Part shown: positions 25,957 to 35,060 of the stretch, piece by piece
Layout of the letters: each line of letters begins with the position of its first letter
Position numbering within the stretch: the first letter of the stretch is position 1
Virus record (IMG/VR): IMGVR_UViG_3300008448_000063
Location: 1 to 64,000 of that record
Source: a virus
DNA: 64,000 nucleotides
Direction: 5' to 3' (one strand)
The notes under the pieces: generated by a model
The model's database searches: none
The model's input: the letters and a program-made list of their open reading frames with translations, nothing else
What the model was told of the DNA's origin: nothing
Position numbers and translations under genes: made by a program

Positions 25957-26124
25957 TCACTCCTCTTCTGTTTGAACGCTAAACATACTTTGAGCAACAT
26001 GAGGAGTAATTGCCTCTATATTCTCTGCAGATTTTGCAAAAAGAATTTCTTTGATCTTATCTGATACTTCCTCTGGAGAACCACCACTAAAAATAGTATC
26101 CATTAATTCAACTGTAGATTCCAT
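25957..26124 (-). CDS. 67: gp67-like prohead core protein, 55 aa
   Basis: This 55-residue gene starts MESTVELMDTIFSGGSPEEV and ends with a helix AENIEAITPHVAQSMF followed by an acidic tail. Its position directly after the portal gene is that of T4 gene 67, a small acidic head-core protein, and the helix ending in A-Q-S-M-F is what I recall in cyanophage gp67-like proteins. It would be part of the internal scaffold. An exact TATAAATA lies 22 nt before its ATG, within the end of gp20. The assignment rests on position and pattern. Confidence 0.65.
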   Translation of the reverse strand: MESTVELMDTIFSGGSPEEVSDKIKEILFAKSAENIEAITPHVAQSMFSVQTEEE

Positions 26125-26146
26125 TTATAACCTCAAAATTATGTAC

Positions 26147-26154
26147 TATTTATA
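26147..26154 (-). promoter_or_regulatory. Late promoter (TATAAATA), gp67-like gene
   Basis: Exact minus-strand TATAAATA overlapping the gp20 stop, 22 nt upstream of the core-protein ATG. It would start a separate transcript for core, structural and protease genes. Confidence 0.6.
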
Positions 26155-27814
26155 TCTCTGCTGCCTTGGCATTGATAGAAACATCTTTATTATTATCAAT
26201 ATTTGGTTCTTTGGGAACATTGCCCATTGGTTGATTGCCTGGCATTGGTTCTAAAGGCATACCATCAGGACCAATTGCTGGCATCAGTGTTGGATCAGGA
26301 TACAGACCATCCTTGATTTCCTTCTTCATCAATTTGTTTTCATCAACAATTTCCTGATCTGTTTGTCTCAGGATCTTGCGTCTTACATAATCTTGTGAAT
26401 AATATCTACCAATGTAAGGTTCAATAGCAACCATTAGATTCAATCTTTCATTCATTAACTCAGTATCTTTGAGTTCAGAAAAGTGTCCATCATACAGATA
26501 ATCATATTGAATATGATCGCTCATCTTCTCCCAATCTTCAGGAGTAACAATATTCTTAAGAATTAATTGTGTCTTAAGAAGATCGTGAAATACATTACTA
26601 AATCTCTTTCTCAGTCTTCCTACAAACTTACCAAACATCAATTCATCTCTAAGAATTTCAGAAGATCTTCCTAAATTAAAACCAGTGTCTGAAGCAGTTC
26701 TTGATTCTGGAACATTCAAAGATCTAAAGAGTTTCTTCTGGAAATACTGAACATCAGTCAGTTCTCCAAGATTCTGACCACCAGGAAGAGTGGTAATTTC
26801 AGTGCCTCTACCACCCTCTCTACGAGGCAACCAGAAGTCTTCCATCATAGACATAAACTTCTTGTCATCACGCATTTCACCAGTGTTTGCATCATAAACA
26901 AGTTTATTCCTATACCTGTTCATAACATCACGCAGATATTGTTCTGCCTTCACTTTAGGAAGATTACCTACATCAATGTAGAAGATTCTTCTTTCTGGTG
27001 CTCTAGAAAGTCTATAAATCACCAGAGCATCCTCAATCATTCTTAGTTGATTGAGTGCCTTAATTGCTTTATGGAGATATGACAAAGTAAGTTGTCTGTT
27101 TCTATCTACCAATCCAGATGTGACATAGGTAATAGCATCCTTGGCAATTCTAATGCCCTTATTTGTAGATGCTACTCTTTGTACATGACCCATTGGGTAA
27201 TAGACAAAGTATTCATCTATTTCAGGATCTTTAAATGTCTGAGGTTTTTCTGGATCAATATTGTTAATGTAATTACCGCCAAGGTTAATTTGCTTATCAC
27301 TTTTCCTTTGCTGCCTCATATATCTAACTTTCAAAGCATCCATGTATCTCAGATCTTGGATACCCTCTTCTGGATGCTTCAAATCAATTACTTTATGGTA
27401 TAAGATTCTTCCATCTACATACCAGTTTTTGAAAATTTCATGTGATTTTTTATCAAATCCCATCAGGTCTTTGATATACTTAAATTCATCTCTGATTATC
27501 TTTTTGAGACCATCACTAGCATTTAAATTGCTTAATTCAATTTCTACAGGAGAGTCATTTAAATCAGAAACAATAGCTTCATTAACAACATTTTCAATGG
27601 CAGCATCACACTCTGGATGCAGTGCCATCTCTCTGTATCTCTTAATCAAATCATACTCATTTCTAAATACACCTTCAATATCTACATATTGACCATAGAA
27701 TCCACTGGTAAGATAATAGTCAACCCCGTCCTCATTGTTTTGAGGAACGGGGGATAATGCATCCTTTGGTAATTTATTTTCGTCTTCTATTGAAAACCCA
27801 AAAAGTCTTGCCAT
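26150..27814 (-). CDS. 20: gp20 portal vertex protein
   Basis: gp20 forms the dodecameric portal where head assembly starts and through which DNA passes. The 554-aa length is near T4 gp20 (524 aa). Conserved segments are visible: YREMALHPECDAAIENVVNEA near residues 61-80 (in part), RIFYIDVGNLPK near residues 270-281, and EDFWLPRREGGRGTEI near residues 326-341. The C-terminal 60 residues are proline- and methionine-rich and low in complexity, which is longer than in T4. A TCTAAATA late-type element lies 23 nt before the ATG. Confidence 0.97.
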   Translation of the reverse strand: MARLFGFSIEDENKLPKDALSPVPQNNEDGVDYYLTSGFYGQYVDIEGVFRNEYDLIKRYREMALHPECDAAIENVVNEAIVSDLNDSPVEIELSNLNASDGLKKIIRDEFKYIKDLMGFDKKSHEIFKNWYVDGRILYHKVIDLKHPEEGIQDLRYMDALKVRYMRQQRKSDKQINLGGNYINNIDPEKPQTFKDPEIDEYFVYYPMGHVQRVASTNKGIRIAKDAITYVTSGLVDRNRQLTLSYLHKAIKALNQLRMIEDALVIYRLSRAPERRIFYIDVGNLPKVKAEQYLRDVMNRYRNKLVYDANTGEMRDDKKFMSMMEDFWLPRREGGRGTEITTLPGGQNLGELTDVQYFQKKLFRSLNVPESRTASDTGFNLGRSSEILRDELMFGKFVGRLRKRFSNVFHDLLKTQLILKNIVTPEDWEKMSDHIQYDYLYDGHFSELKDTELMNERLNLMVAIEPYIGRYYSQDYVRRKILRQTDQEIVDENKLMKKEIKDGLYPDPTLMPAIGPDGMPLEPMPGNQPMGNVPKEPNIDNNKDVSINAKAAEI

Positions 27815-27837
27815 TGTATAAGTTTAAAGTATAGAAT

Positions 27838-27845
27838 TATTTAGA
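27838..27845 (-). promoter_or_regulatory. Late-type promoter (TCTAAATA), gp20
   Basis: TCTAAATA on the minus strand overlaps the stop region of gp19, 23 nt upstream of the gp20 ATG. Two mismatches from TATAAATA, but the position repeats the pattern before other late genes. Confidence 0.35.
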
Positions 27846-28488
27846 CTACTTCTAAATTGGTTCTTCCTTGAGGATCAATAGCTTCCCACCATTGAACTTG
27901 AAGATCTACAGTGAATTCTTCAACTTCATTTTCATTATTGTATGATAAATCAATTTGAGATACATTAGTTGGGAAGACACCATGGATTACATACTTTCTT
28001 AATTCATTGATGGAACCATCTGAATTATTTGAAAGTCCAGTGTAGTTTCCTCTAGAAAGTTGAGTAACATTCATTTCTGCCATGTACTCTGATGGTGTGA
28101 TTGTGCCACTTCCATCAGAAACTTTCACAATGTAGTTCATCCATCTTTCGAAGAAACTTCTCCATCTAAAGTCAACATCATTAATAACTGTGATTGTCCA
28201 GATGTCAAATGTTCTGTCACCAGCAATCTTCAGAGTTCTTCCTCTAAATGGAACTGGAATTTCACTGATGGTTGATGCAGGAAGACCTGCTGATTTAATA
28301 AGCATCAGATCATCTTGATCAAATTGAATTCCCAATTTGCCAAGAACACTGATATCAGTTCCTGTAGCATCTGTGGGTGTTCCACTAATTTGTGAACCAA
28401 AACTTACTTCAAAAAGGTTGCTACGAGCACCACCACCAGATAATTTTGTTTTGAATTTATCAATAGTTCTGTCTGAAAAATTAGGCAT
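27841..28488 (-). CDS. 19: gp19 tail tube protein
   Basis: gp19 hexamers stack to form the inner tail tube. The 215-aa protein shows PFRGRTLKIAGDRTFDIWTI near residues 80-99 (in part), the W-R-S-F-F-E-R-W-M-N segment near residues 108-120, and a terminal strand EEFTVDLQVQWWEAID. These are typical gp19 features. It is longer than T4 gp19 (163 aa), consistent with surface loop additions. It follows gp18 with a 20-nt gap. Confidence 0.93.
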   Translation of the reverse strand: MPNFSDRTIDKFKTKLSGGGARSNLFEVSFGSQISGTPTDATGTDISVLGKLGIQFDQDDLMLIKSAGLPASTISEIPVPFRGRTLKIAGDRTFDIWTITVINDVDFRWRSFFERWMNYIVKVSDGSGTITPSEYMAEMNVTQLSRGNYTGLSNNSDGSINELRKYVIHGVFPTNVSQIDLSYNNENEVEEFTVDLQVQWWEAIDPQGRTNLEVV

Positions 28489-28508
28489 TTTTCTTAGTCT
28501 CCTTTAAG

Positions 28509-31151
28509 TTAAACTGTTCCTACTACTGTTTCAAAAGAAACACCAGTTCTTGTAGCAACAAATGTAAGTCCAATGAAGTTAATGGAACGAGCAGGTTTTA
28601 CATATATATCTGCAATAAATTCATTTCTATCAATTACATCTGGTGTGTTATTTGAGTCATCACAGACTAAGAGGAAGTCTTGAATACCTCTCTTTGCCTG
28701 TACATCTCTCAGATAAGGTTCAACAATGTTAATGAAGTTTGCTCTTGTTGCTGCATCATTGAACTCAAAGAGTTGAGCATCAGCAGCACTCTTGATAGCC
28801 TGCTCAATTGTGATGAACAGTCTTCTGACATTGATTCTATCAAAGGCAGAAGTATAAGAGAGAGCAGTTTTATCACCAAAGAGAATTATGCCTGATCCTG
28901 GAGAAGAAATAACTGGATTAATTCTCTGGGAATAAAGCTTATCCCTATCATCTTGATTAGGATTGTAGGAAAGTTTGATTGGATATCTCAGTGTTCCTCT
29001 AACCTTTCCTGCAGGTGAATACCATGGGAATTGGTTAATGTCTGTTCTTACACAAAGACCAGCAACATCTCCAGAGCAAGGAATGTAAACAAACTCCTTA
29101 TTGTATCTGTCATAGACATACTGGTATCCACTATCAAACACAGCATATGATGAAGAGGTTAATGGACTGAAGAATGAAAGAACATTTGCAAGTTGTGTTG
29201 ATGTTTGTGCAACATTTACAACACCTTCTCTGTATGGGGAGATGAAAGCAACACAATCCTTTCTATTTTCAGCAATGCTGATGAGTGTATTTGCTTTTGC
29301 TTGCTCAATTTCTTTTCCTAAAGAAGCACTTCCTTGGAGTAAGAAGTTTAAAGGAACTTCATCTGCATTAGAAAGTTTATCATAAGCATCAGTAATGTCT
29401 GATAAATTAACTGCAAATCCACCAATTCCACCTTCTCCACTATAATCCTTTCCACCAGAAATAGTGAAGGATTTGTTTCCAATGGAGTTGAATGTTACAT
29501 TATCACACTCAACATCCCAGATTCCTAAACTTTCTGATTGAGGTGTATTTCCTGAGGAGAACTTAGTTGCAACAGGATCTACATTCCAATATGAATCTGT
29601 AGTAGTTCCACCTAAAGACTTACCTGCATAGATGTATACCGAGTTCAGTGCAAGGTAATCCTTGTAGTATACACTTTGTGTTGGAGAAATTTCAGTATCA
29701 ATTGCCTTAGAGAGGTTAGTAAACTTCTCTAAGATTGACTGGGAAGAACCTGAAATATTCTTTGATCTTGCACTATCAACAACTACAACATGCAGAGCAT
29801 CATTGTTTCCATTTCTGTCTCTTACATATTGATTGGTTCTTGGCTTAGGAGCAACTGTTCTCCAAGAGAGAGTTACACTATCTCCATTAGCAGCATCTAA
29901 GATATTTTGAGTATTGTACCAGTCATTGATAGTAGCAGTGGTAACTACTGAAGATTGTGAGATTGAATTGACTAAGAAAATCTCATTAGTAGCAACATTA
30001 ATTACATAATCTCCTGCTGTAATTCCTGCAATAGAAGCAACCTCAACAGTTGTGGAGGAACTATCTACTGAGGCAGAAACAGTAGTTACATTTTGGTTAT
30101 ATGTTAATACCTTAACAGTTGAACCATCATTAACAGATGCTGCTGCAGTTGTTCCAAATGTTGATCTAGCAACACCAATTTGATTTCCTGAGACTGAGAT
30201 AACATCAAGAATTTCATCCCCAATTAACAAATAGCTTGCTGTGCTAATACCAGATGCTGACTCAACAAACAGGGATGAAGCAGAATTCAGAAGTGGAGCA
30301 CTTCCTGCATTATCAATAGTTGTTGTGGCAGCAACATCTAATACTGATAATGAAGCACCTGCACCAATTGAGTTGGCACCAAATGATGTTGAAGGACTGT
30401 TTCTTGTTATTGAAAGAACAGGATTTCCTGCATTAGAAAGAGCACCATCTACATACAGGGAGGAATTTGTATTAAATGCATAAATTCCATTTTCAGTGTA
30501 CTCTTGTGCAGTAGTTGTTCCAGCACTTACTTTGGAAACAATCTTGACATAGAATTCTGAAGAACCTACTCCAGTAACAATTCCCTTAATAAAACCGGAT
30601 GCTGCTGTTGTAGTTCCTACTCCTGCAACTGTTCCTGAAAGTGCTTGAGTAACTGCATATCCAACTTGGATTGATGCTGTGTTTACACCAGCAATTGTTT
30701 GGTCTGCAAAGTTATCAATTACACAAACTTTGATTCCATCTGCCCAATGTCCTGGGTTCTTTGCTGCCCAGTAGAAATTGGTTGCAGTTGAATGACTTTG
30801 TTGATAATCATCATAGTTTTCAATTAATAATGATGTTGTTGATGCTATAGAAACTCCAGCATTAGAATTATTTAATGCAGAACCTGAACATCTTACTACC
30901 TTTAAACTTCCGCCGTATGAAAGGAAGTTTGATGCTGAGTACCAGTATTCATAATGGTAATCATTCTTTGATGGTCTTCCAAAGGTATCTACTAATTCCT
31001 TTTCATTAAGAATAGTGATAGCTTCATTTACTGGACCTTTCTCAAAAGGTGCAGCAATTCCAGCAGATAAAGATGTGGTATTGTTGATACCACCTCTAGT
31101 TAAATCTACCTCTCTTACTTTAATCCCTGGAGATGCTAAGCTTAACGCCAT
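28509..31151 (-). CDS. 18: gp18 contractile tail sheath protein
   Basis: gp18 surrounds the tube and contracts at infection. The N-terminus SLASPGIKVREVDLTRGG is the normal sheath start, and the C-terminal 250 residues hold the conserved core: LAISIAENRKDCVAFISPY-like segment, then RINVRRLFITIEQAIK near residues 775-790 and a C-terminal IGLTFVATRTGVSFE. At 880 aa it is clearly longer than T4 gp18 (659 aa); the extra sequence is a Thr/Ser/Val-rich insertion spanning about residues 170-410, which probably forms outer sheath domains. GGAG lies 7 nt before the ATG. Confidence 0.95.
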   Translation of the reverse strand: MALSLASPGIKVREVDLTRGGINNTTSLSAGIAAPFEKGPVNEAITILNEKELVDTFGRPSKNDYHYEYWYSASNFLSYGGSLKVVRCSGSALNNSNAGVSIASTTSLLIENYDDYQQSHSTATNFYWAAKNPGHWADGIKVCVIDNFADQTIAGVNTASIQVGYAVTQALSGTVAGVGTTTAASGFIKGIVTGVGSSEFYVKIVSKVSAGTTTAQEYTENGIYAFNTNSSLYVDGALSNAGNPVLSITRNSPSTSFGANSIGAGASLSVLDVAATTTIDNAGSAPLLNSASSLFVESASGISTASYLLIGDEILDVISVSGNQIGVARSTFGTTAAASVNDGSTVKVLTYNQNVTTVSASVDSSSTTVEVASIAGITAGDYVINVATNEIFLVNSISQSSVVTTATINDWYNTQNILDAANGDSVTLSWRTVAPKPRTNQYVRDRNGNNDALHVVVVDSARSKNISGSSQSILEKFTNLSKAIDTEISPTQSVYYKDYLALNSVYIYAGKSLGGTTTDSYWNVDPVATKFSSGNTPQSESLGIWDVECDNVTFNSIGNKSFTISGGKDYSGEGGIGGFAVNLSDITDAYDKLSNADEVPLNFLLQGSASLGKEIEQAKANTLISIAENRKDCVAFISPYREGVVNVAQTSTQLANVLSFFSPLTSSSYAVFDSGYQYVYDRYNKEFVYIPCSGDVAGLCVRTDINQFPWYSPAGKVRGTLRYPIKLSYNPNQDDRDKLYSQRINPVISSPGSGIILFGDKTALSYTSAFDRINVRRLFITIEQAIKSAADAQLFEFNDAATRANFINIVEPYLRDVQAKRGIQDFLLVCDDSNNTPDVIDRNEFIADIYVKPARSINFIGLTFVATRTGVSFETVVGTV

Positions 31152-31186
31152 TTTAACTCCTCTAGTGCTTCATTTTGCTCTAAAAG

Positions 31187-31194
31187 TATTTATA
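31187..31194 (-). promoter_or_regulatory. Late promoter (TATAAATA), gp18
   Basis: Exact minus-strand TATAAATA within the 54-nt gap between gp17 and gp18, 36 nt upstream of the gp18 ATG. Confidence 0.75.
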
Positions 31195-31205
31195 AATTTC
31201 TCCTT

Positions 31206-32855
31206 TTACCTGTATTCCCACATAAATGATCTATCACCATACTCATCAACCTTCCACAAATCACCATCAGAGTCTGTAAATTCTGTTTCATCATCAATTC
31301 CAGTCAATATAAACCCAAATGGTGCCATATCTTGATCTATCTGATTCTTCTGTTCTTCATATAATCTTTTCCTAACATCTTGATCAGTAAGTTCTTTGAA
31401 GTAGTCCTGTGCAACCAACCAAGCATAAATTACAAGGCACATTGCCAAATCATCATTACATCCCTCTTCTGCCTCAAATGAGTTATGTTTCTGAATGAAT
31501 GTAGTAAGTTCACTAATAATTTCATAATCATTAAAGATAAGTTTATCCTCTTCTATCATTGTCTTTAAATTGAGACACCCAACCTTTTTAACTGTCTTAG
31601 ACATTTTAAGACCTAGTTGAGTTTTCTTTCCAGAAAATCCTTGTCCAACAATTTGCCCTGCCCTACCTCTCATAGAACACATCAATAGATTTTGATACTC
31701 TAAATCATACTGAATGATGGAAGCAACTTGATCTCCTACATCATTGACTTCACATAAGATAAATGCATTATTGTACGCTTTAGCAACCTCATGAATGATG
31801 CTTGGGAATAGCATTGGTTTGATTTCATTGTTCCTATACTTTGCTACTATTTTATGTGGGAAAGTAGTTATATCAAATACTACAAATGCAGAATAATCAT
31901 TTCCAACACCCCTAGCAACATCAACAGTTATTACATAATCACTATCTTCTTTAGATTCTTCATATACATCTAATCCTTTACTCTGTTTTATTGGTTTATC
32001 ATAGACAAGACTCTTTAGTTTACTTGGTGCAATTAGGGTATCTACTGATCCTAAGAATTCGCACTCAAATTCAACTTTGAACTGTTGTTCTGATGTGTTG
32101 GATATAGTTTGTGCTTTCCACTTATCATCCCTTCCAGGAACTTCTGACCAATGAACATCTGTAGGGACATATTCATTCATTCCCCTCTCAGCATCATGCC
32201 ACATCCTATAGAAGTGGTTCATACCATGAGGAGTGGATACTATGATAACCTTTGTGCTTTGACCAGAAGAAATAGTAGGATAAACAGATGCAAAGAATTG
32301 GTCTGCAATATGGTTTGGAATAAACGCGAATTCATCAAGGAATATGATATTATAGGATCCACCTCTGACAGCAGATGCAGATGTAGAAGCAGCCAAAATC
32401 TTTGATCCATTCTCTAGCTCCATAGAACCTTTATTCCAAGCAAGTATACCTTGCTGCAACCATTTTGGTAGGTTTTCATATGCAGTTTGTAATCTTGATA
32501 ACAAATCTCTAGCAGTAGATGCTTTGTTAGCAAGAATTGCAATATTTACATTATCATTAAAAATTGCATAATGGAGCAAATAAGATACAACAGTTGTAGA
32601 TTTGCCTGTCTGTCTAGGCATCTTACAAATGTTGAATCTATGATTATGGAAATTGCTAATTAGTTTTTCTTGGAAATGATATGGTTTAAACAGTTGAAGT
32701 CCATGGTCCAAGGTAACAATTTGCACATAATTCTTGGCAAAATATACAGGATCATTTTTACACTTAACAAATTCTAAAATTTGATCTTGTGTAAACTCAA
32801 TAGGTGTATTGGCTTTTTTTAGTAGAGGATTGCCAAGGTAAACATTATCACTCAT
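31206..32855 (-). CDS. 17: gp17 large terminase subunit
   Basis: gp17 is the packaging motor: an N-terminal ATPase pumps DNA into the head and a C-terminal nuclease cuts concatemers. Walker A PRQTGKST is at residues 80-87 and Walker B IIFLDEFAF at residues 170-178 (D174, E175). The nuclease has ITVDVARG near residue 300, the CEVND region near residue 355 and a C-terminal GCNDDLAM. The 549-aa length is near T4 gp17 (610 aa). It is separated from gp16 by a three-domain fusion gene, unlike T4. Confidence 0.97.
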   Translation of the reverse strand: MSDNVYLGNPLLKKANTPIEFTQDQILEFVKCKNDPVYFAKNYVQIVTLDHGLQLFKPYHFQEKLISNFHNHRFNICKMPRQTGKSTTVVSYLLHYAIFNDNVNIAILANKASTARDLLSRLQTAYENLPKWLQQGILAWNKGSMELENGSKILAASTSASAVRGGSYNIIFLDEFAFIPNHIADQFFASVYPTISSGQSTKVIIVSTPHGMNHFYRMWHDAERGMNEYVPTDVHWSEVPGRDDKWKAQTISNTSEQQFKVEFECEFLGSVDTLIAPSKLKSLVYDKPIKQSKGLDVYEESKEDSDYVITVDVARGVGNDYSAFVVFDITTFPHKIVAKYRNNEIKPMLFPSIIHEVAKAYNNAFILCEVNDVGDQVASIIQYDLEYQNLLMCSMRGRAGQIVGQGFSGKKTQLGLKMSKTVKKVGCLNLKTMIEEDKLIFNDYEIISELTTFIQKHNSFEAEEGCNDDLAMCLVIYAWLVAQDYFKELTDQDVRKRLYEEQKNQIDQDMAPFGFILTGIDDETEFTDSDGDLWKVDEYGDRSFMWEYR

Positions 32856-32861
32856 AAGTTA

Positions 32862-33746
32862 TCAACAGTTCCAGGCTCTTAATGATTTATTAATTCTTGA
32901 ATCAGGATCTCTAGCAGTTTTGGCACTAGTTAATTTTGCTTTCATTCCCTTCATACGAGCACAAAATGATGCTCTACGAGGATTGCCTACTTTTTTTGAA
33001 GGTGCTTTAAGGTCTGAACCAGGATTCTCCCTTTCATAGGATTTTCTTCCCTTTTCATTTAATCCACCTTCTTTATTTTTACCTTCCTTTCTTTGCCATG
33101 CTGCAACTTCAGTCATAAACTGACTGAAAGTTATGCCTTCACTCACCTCCTCATCACTAGACATATACTCTGCTGCAGTATCAATAAAGTCTGCTGCTCT
33201 AGTGATTTTTGATTGAACCCAAGCAGGAAGTTGTTGATCTGGTTTTTTAATAAGTCTTCTTAAGATACTAACAGATCTCTCAATTTGATCAAACTCAATT
33301 TTTGCCATATATCCTTCATCATCTTTCTTCTTACCACTAGCAATTTCTTTGTGGTCTTCATGAATTTTAGATTCATTTGTAGGATGAATCTTTGCTATAC
33401 TATACTTATCCCACATTGATGGACCCCAAGAACATTCTTCTCTCTTCTCGTTCTTTCTGCAAAGTAAGCAATACTTAGTATCTTCTTTATATTGTTTTTC
33501 TGCAGTAATTTCTTCTTTCATTGGTCCTTTCTTTTCTACTTTTTTAAGTCTTGTATAATAATCTGGAAGTTCATCTACATGCTGCAAAGCAGTAATTTTA
33601 GCACCACTCTTACTTGTAGTGTGCTCTCCTTCTACTTTAGTGCCAATCTTTACCTGCTTCATGATTTGACTCAGAGGAACCTTGTGCTTCTTTGCAAGTT
33701 CCTCTGGGGACTTATATGCTTTAACAGGACCTTTTGGATCTTTCAT
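32862..33746 (-). CDS. Three-domain fusion protein (DUF5661-like, Cys-rich/helical, basic C-terminal domain)
   Basis: Residues 12-67 (ELAKKHKVPLSQI...DELPDYYTRL, in part) look like DUF5661. Residues 93-105 have a C-x2-C and a further Cys that might bind metal. Residues 147-196 form a helical domain with LPAWVQSKITRAADFID, known in many marine phage proteins. Residues 214-294 are strongly basic with GGLNEKGRKSYERENPGSDL and an end SRINKSLRAWNC, a DUF6321-like unit that I recall from cyanophages. A capsid-leader-like ITFSQFMTE lies at residues 205-213, before the basic domain. It sits between gp16 and gp17. Function unknown; a DNA-binding internal head protein is one reading. Confidence 0.75.
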   Translation of the reverse strand: MKDPKGPVKAYKSPEELAKKHKVPLSQIMKQVKIGTKVEGEHTTSKSGAKITALQHVDELPDYYTRLKKVEKKGPMKEEITAEKQYKEDTKYCLLCRKNEKREECSWGPSMWDKYSIAKIHPTNESKIHEDHKEIASGKKKDDEGYMAKIEFDQIERSVSILRRLIKKPDQQLPAWVQSKITRAADFIDTAAEYMSSDEEVSEGITFSQFMTEVAAWQRKEGKNKEGGLNEKGRKSYERENPGSDLKAPSKKVGNPRRASFCARMKGMKAKLTSAKTARDPDSRINKSLRAWNC

Positions 33747-33759
33747 CCCACAGATTATA

Positions 33760-34176
33760 TTATTCTTCGTTATTATTTAGTAAACCTTGTTTCAACAACT
33801 TAGATAATTCTGCAGTAGAACCTACAAACAGTGCATTATTAACAGTTGTAGGACCATTTTTCTGAGGAGCATCTAGATCTTTCATTTTCTTCTGAAGATC
33901 TAATAGTTTATCAGTCACATCACCTACAGACTTAATTAATTGACCTGCAACTTCATATGCCCTTGGATGATTTGAACTGTCTGCTACTTCTAGAATCCCA
34001 TCAATAGCTTGCTGTCCTTTCTCAATTAAATTGTAAAGTTGACCTCTACTATATTCATAATCTTTTTGAGGATCATTTGGAACTGGTTTAGATTCAATTT
34101 CTACTGGCTCAGCAGGAACTAACTTGGTTTCTATGTCCAATGCCTGTTCAATTTCTTTAAAATTTTTATCATTCAT
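33760..34176 (-). CDS. 16: gp16 small terminase subunit
   Basis: gp16 recognises phage DNA and regulates the gp17 motor. The 138-aa protein has the central helical hairpin typical of the family: YSRGQLYNLIEKGQQAIDGI near residues 42-61 (in part), then AYEVAGQLIKSVGDVTDKLLDLQKKM, and a C-terminal ALFVGSTAELSKLL. T4 gp16 has 164 aa. The open frame extends to a TTG two codons upstream, but I choose ATG at 34176, three bases after the gp15 stop. Confidence 0.9.
   Translation of the reverse strand: MNDKNFKEIEQALDIETKLVPAEPVEIESKPVPNDPQKDYEYSRGQLYNLIEKGQQAIDGILEVADSSNHPRAYEVAGQLIKSVGDVTDKLLDLQKKMKDLDAPQKNGPTTVNNALFVGSTAELSKLLKQGLLNNNEE
33774..33781 (-). promoter_or_regulatory. Late-type promoter (ACTAAATA), fusion gene
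   Basis: ACTAAATA on the minus strand inside the end of gp16, 27 nt upstream of the fusion gene ATG. Confidence 0.35.
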
Positions 34177-34178
34177 AA

Positions 34179-35033
34179 TCAAATATCTACATCAGTTCCT
34201 TGTGAATTGCTATATGTCTTAAAGTCTTGGAAATCTACTATTTGATCATTGAATCCAAAGTCATCTCCAAATGGTATCAGTTCATCATCAGTAGAATCTA
34301 TTACACCATCACCATTATAATCTTCAAGTGCTTTAGGAGTAACAGTATATCTAACTTCTCTCTTAGCATTGATGATTGCATTTGTTGCATAATCAACTTG
34401 TACCTTCTTAATGAGTCCTTGACTATCCTCAGGAACTTCATTGAAGAGGTATGTTTTTGCTGTGAAATTTAAAGTATAATACAACAATCTTCTGGTATTG
34501 AAGTTATCTTCATAATCATCTCTAAATCCAACTCTGTTTAAAACTATAGGAATATCCCTCTTTTCTCCAATTTCTGGAATAAGATTCACGGTAACATTAA
34601 ATGATGGTTGGAAGTATGGAAGGATTTGTTCTATAATTTGAAGAACATCATCTTGCAGTTTTCCTAAGATATTAAGTTCAAACCCAATATTATATGGAAC
34701 TGGCATAAAAACTTTATTTACTGCCTTTCCATCTTCAACTTTAGATGCCTTAAATGTTTGTATGACTGATCCTTTTCTTGTTGGATCATAATCAATAGAT
34801 GTCATTTCAAATGACATTCTTGGAAGTGTCAAAGCAATTTTTCTATCACCACTTGCATTTTGCTCTATTCTTGCCAAGAACTTTTGGATTGGTCCATAGG
34901 CAAGAGGAACCTTTAACACTGATACTGGATTATCATTGTCGTCATTATGTCTTATTTGAATATTATTGAAAAGGGTTCCAAAAGCAATCACAGTTTTGCT
35001 TATAGTTTTATGATAGAAATAATTTCCAAGCAT
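34179..35033 (-). CDS. 15: gp15 tail sheath terminator protein with EF-hand-like loop
   Basis: gp15 caps the contractile tail and joins it to the head. The length of 284 aa is close to T4 gp15 (272 aa), and YFYHKTISKTVIAFGTLFN at residues 5-23 with the later RRLLYYTLNFTAKTY near residues 181-195 are family features. Unusually, residues 238-249 read as a perfect EF-hand/dockerin calcium loop: D238, N240, D242, G243, I245, D246 and D249. A calcium-binding site near the C-terminus is predicted, not shown. It lies in the standard order gp13-gp14-gp15-gp16. Confidence 0.92.
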   Translation of the reverse strand: MLGNYFYHKTISKTVIAFGTLFNNIQIRHNDDNDNPVSVLKVPLAYGPIQKFLARIEQNASGDRKIALTLPRMSFEMTSIDYDPTRKGSVIQTFKASKVEDGKAVNKVFMPVPYNIGFELNILGKLQDDVLQIIEQILPYFQPSFNVTVNLIPEIGEKRDIPIVLNRVGFRDDYEDNFNTRRLLYYTLNFTAKTYLFNEVPEDSQGLIKKVQVDYATNAIINAKREVRYTVTPKALEDYNGDGVIDSTDDELIPFGDDFGFNDQIVDFQDFKTYSNSQGTDVDI

Positions 35034-35052
35034 AGTAAAGACTTAATTGTAC

Positions 35053-35060
35053 TATTTAGT
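35053..35060 (-). promoter_or_regulatory. Late-type promoter (ACTAAATA), gp15
   Basis: ACTAAATA on the minus strand, 19 nt upstream of the gp15 ATG, overlapping the end of gp14. Confidence 0.4.
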
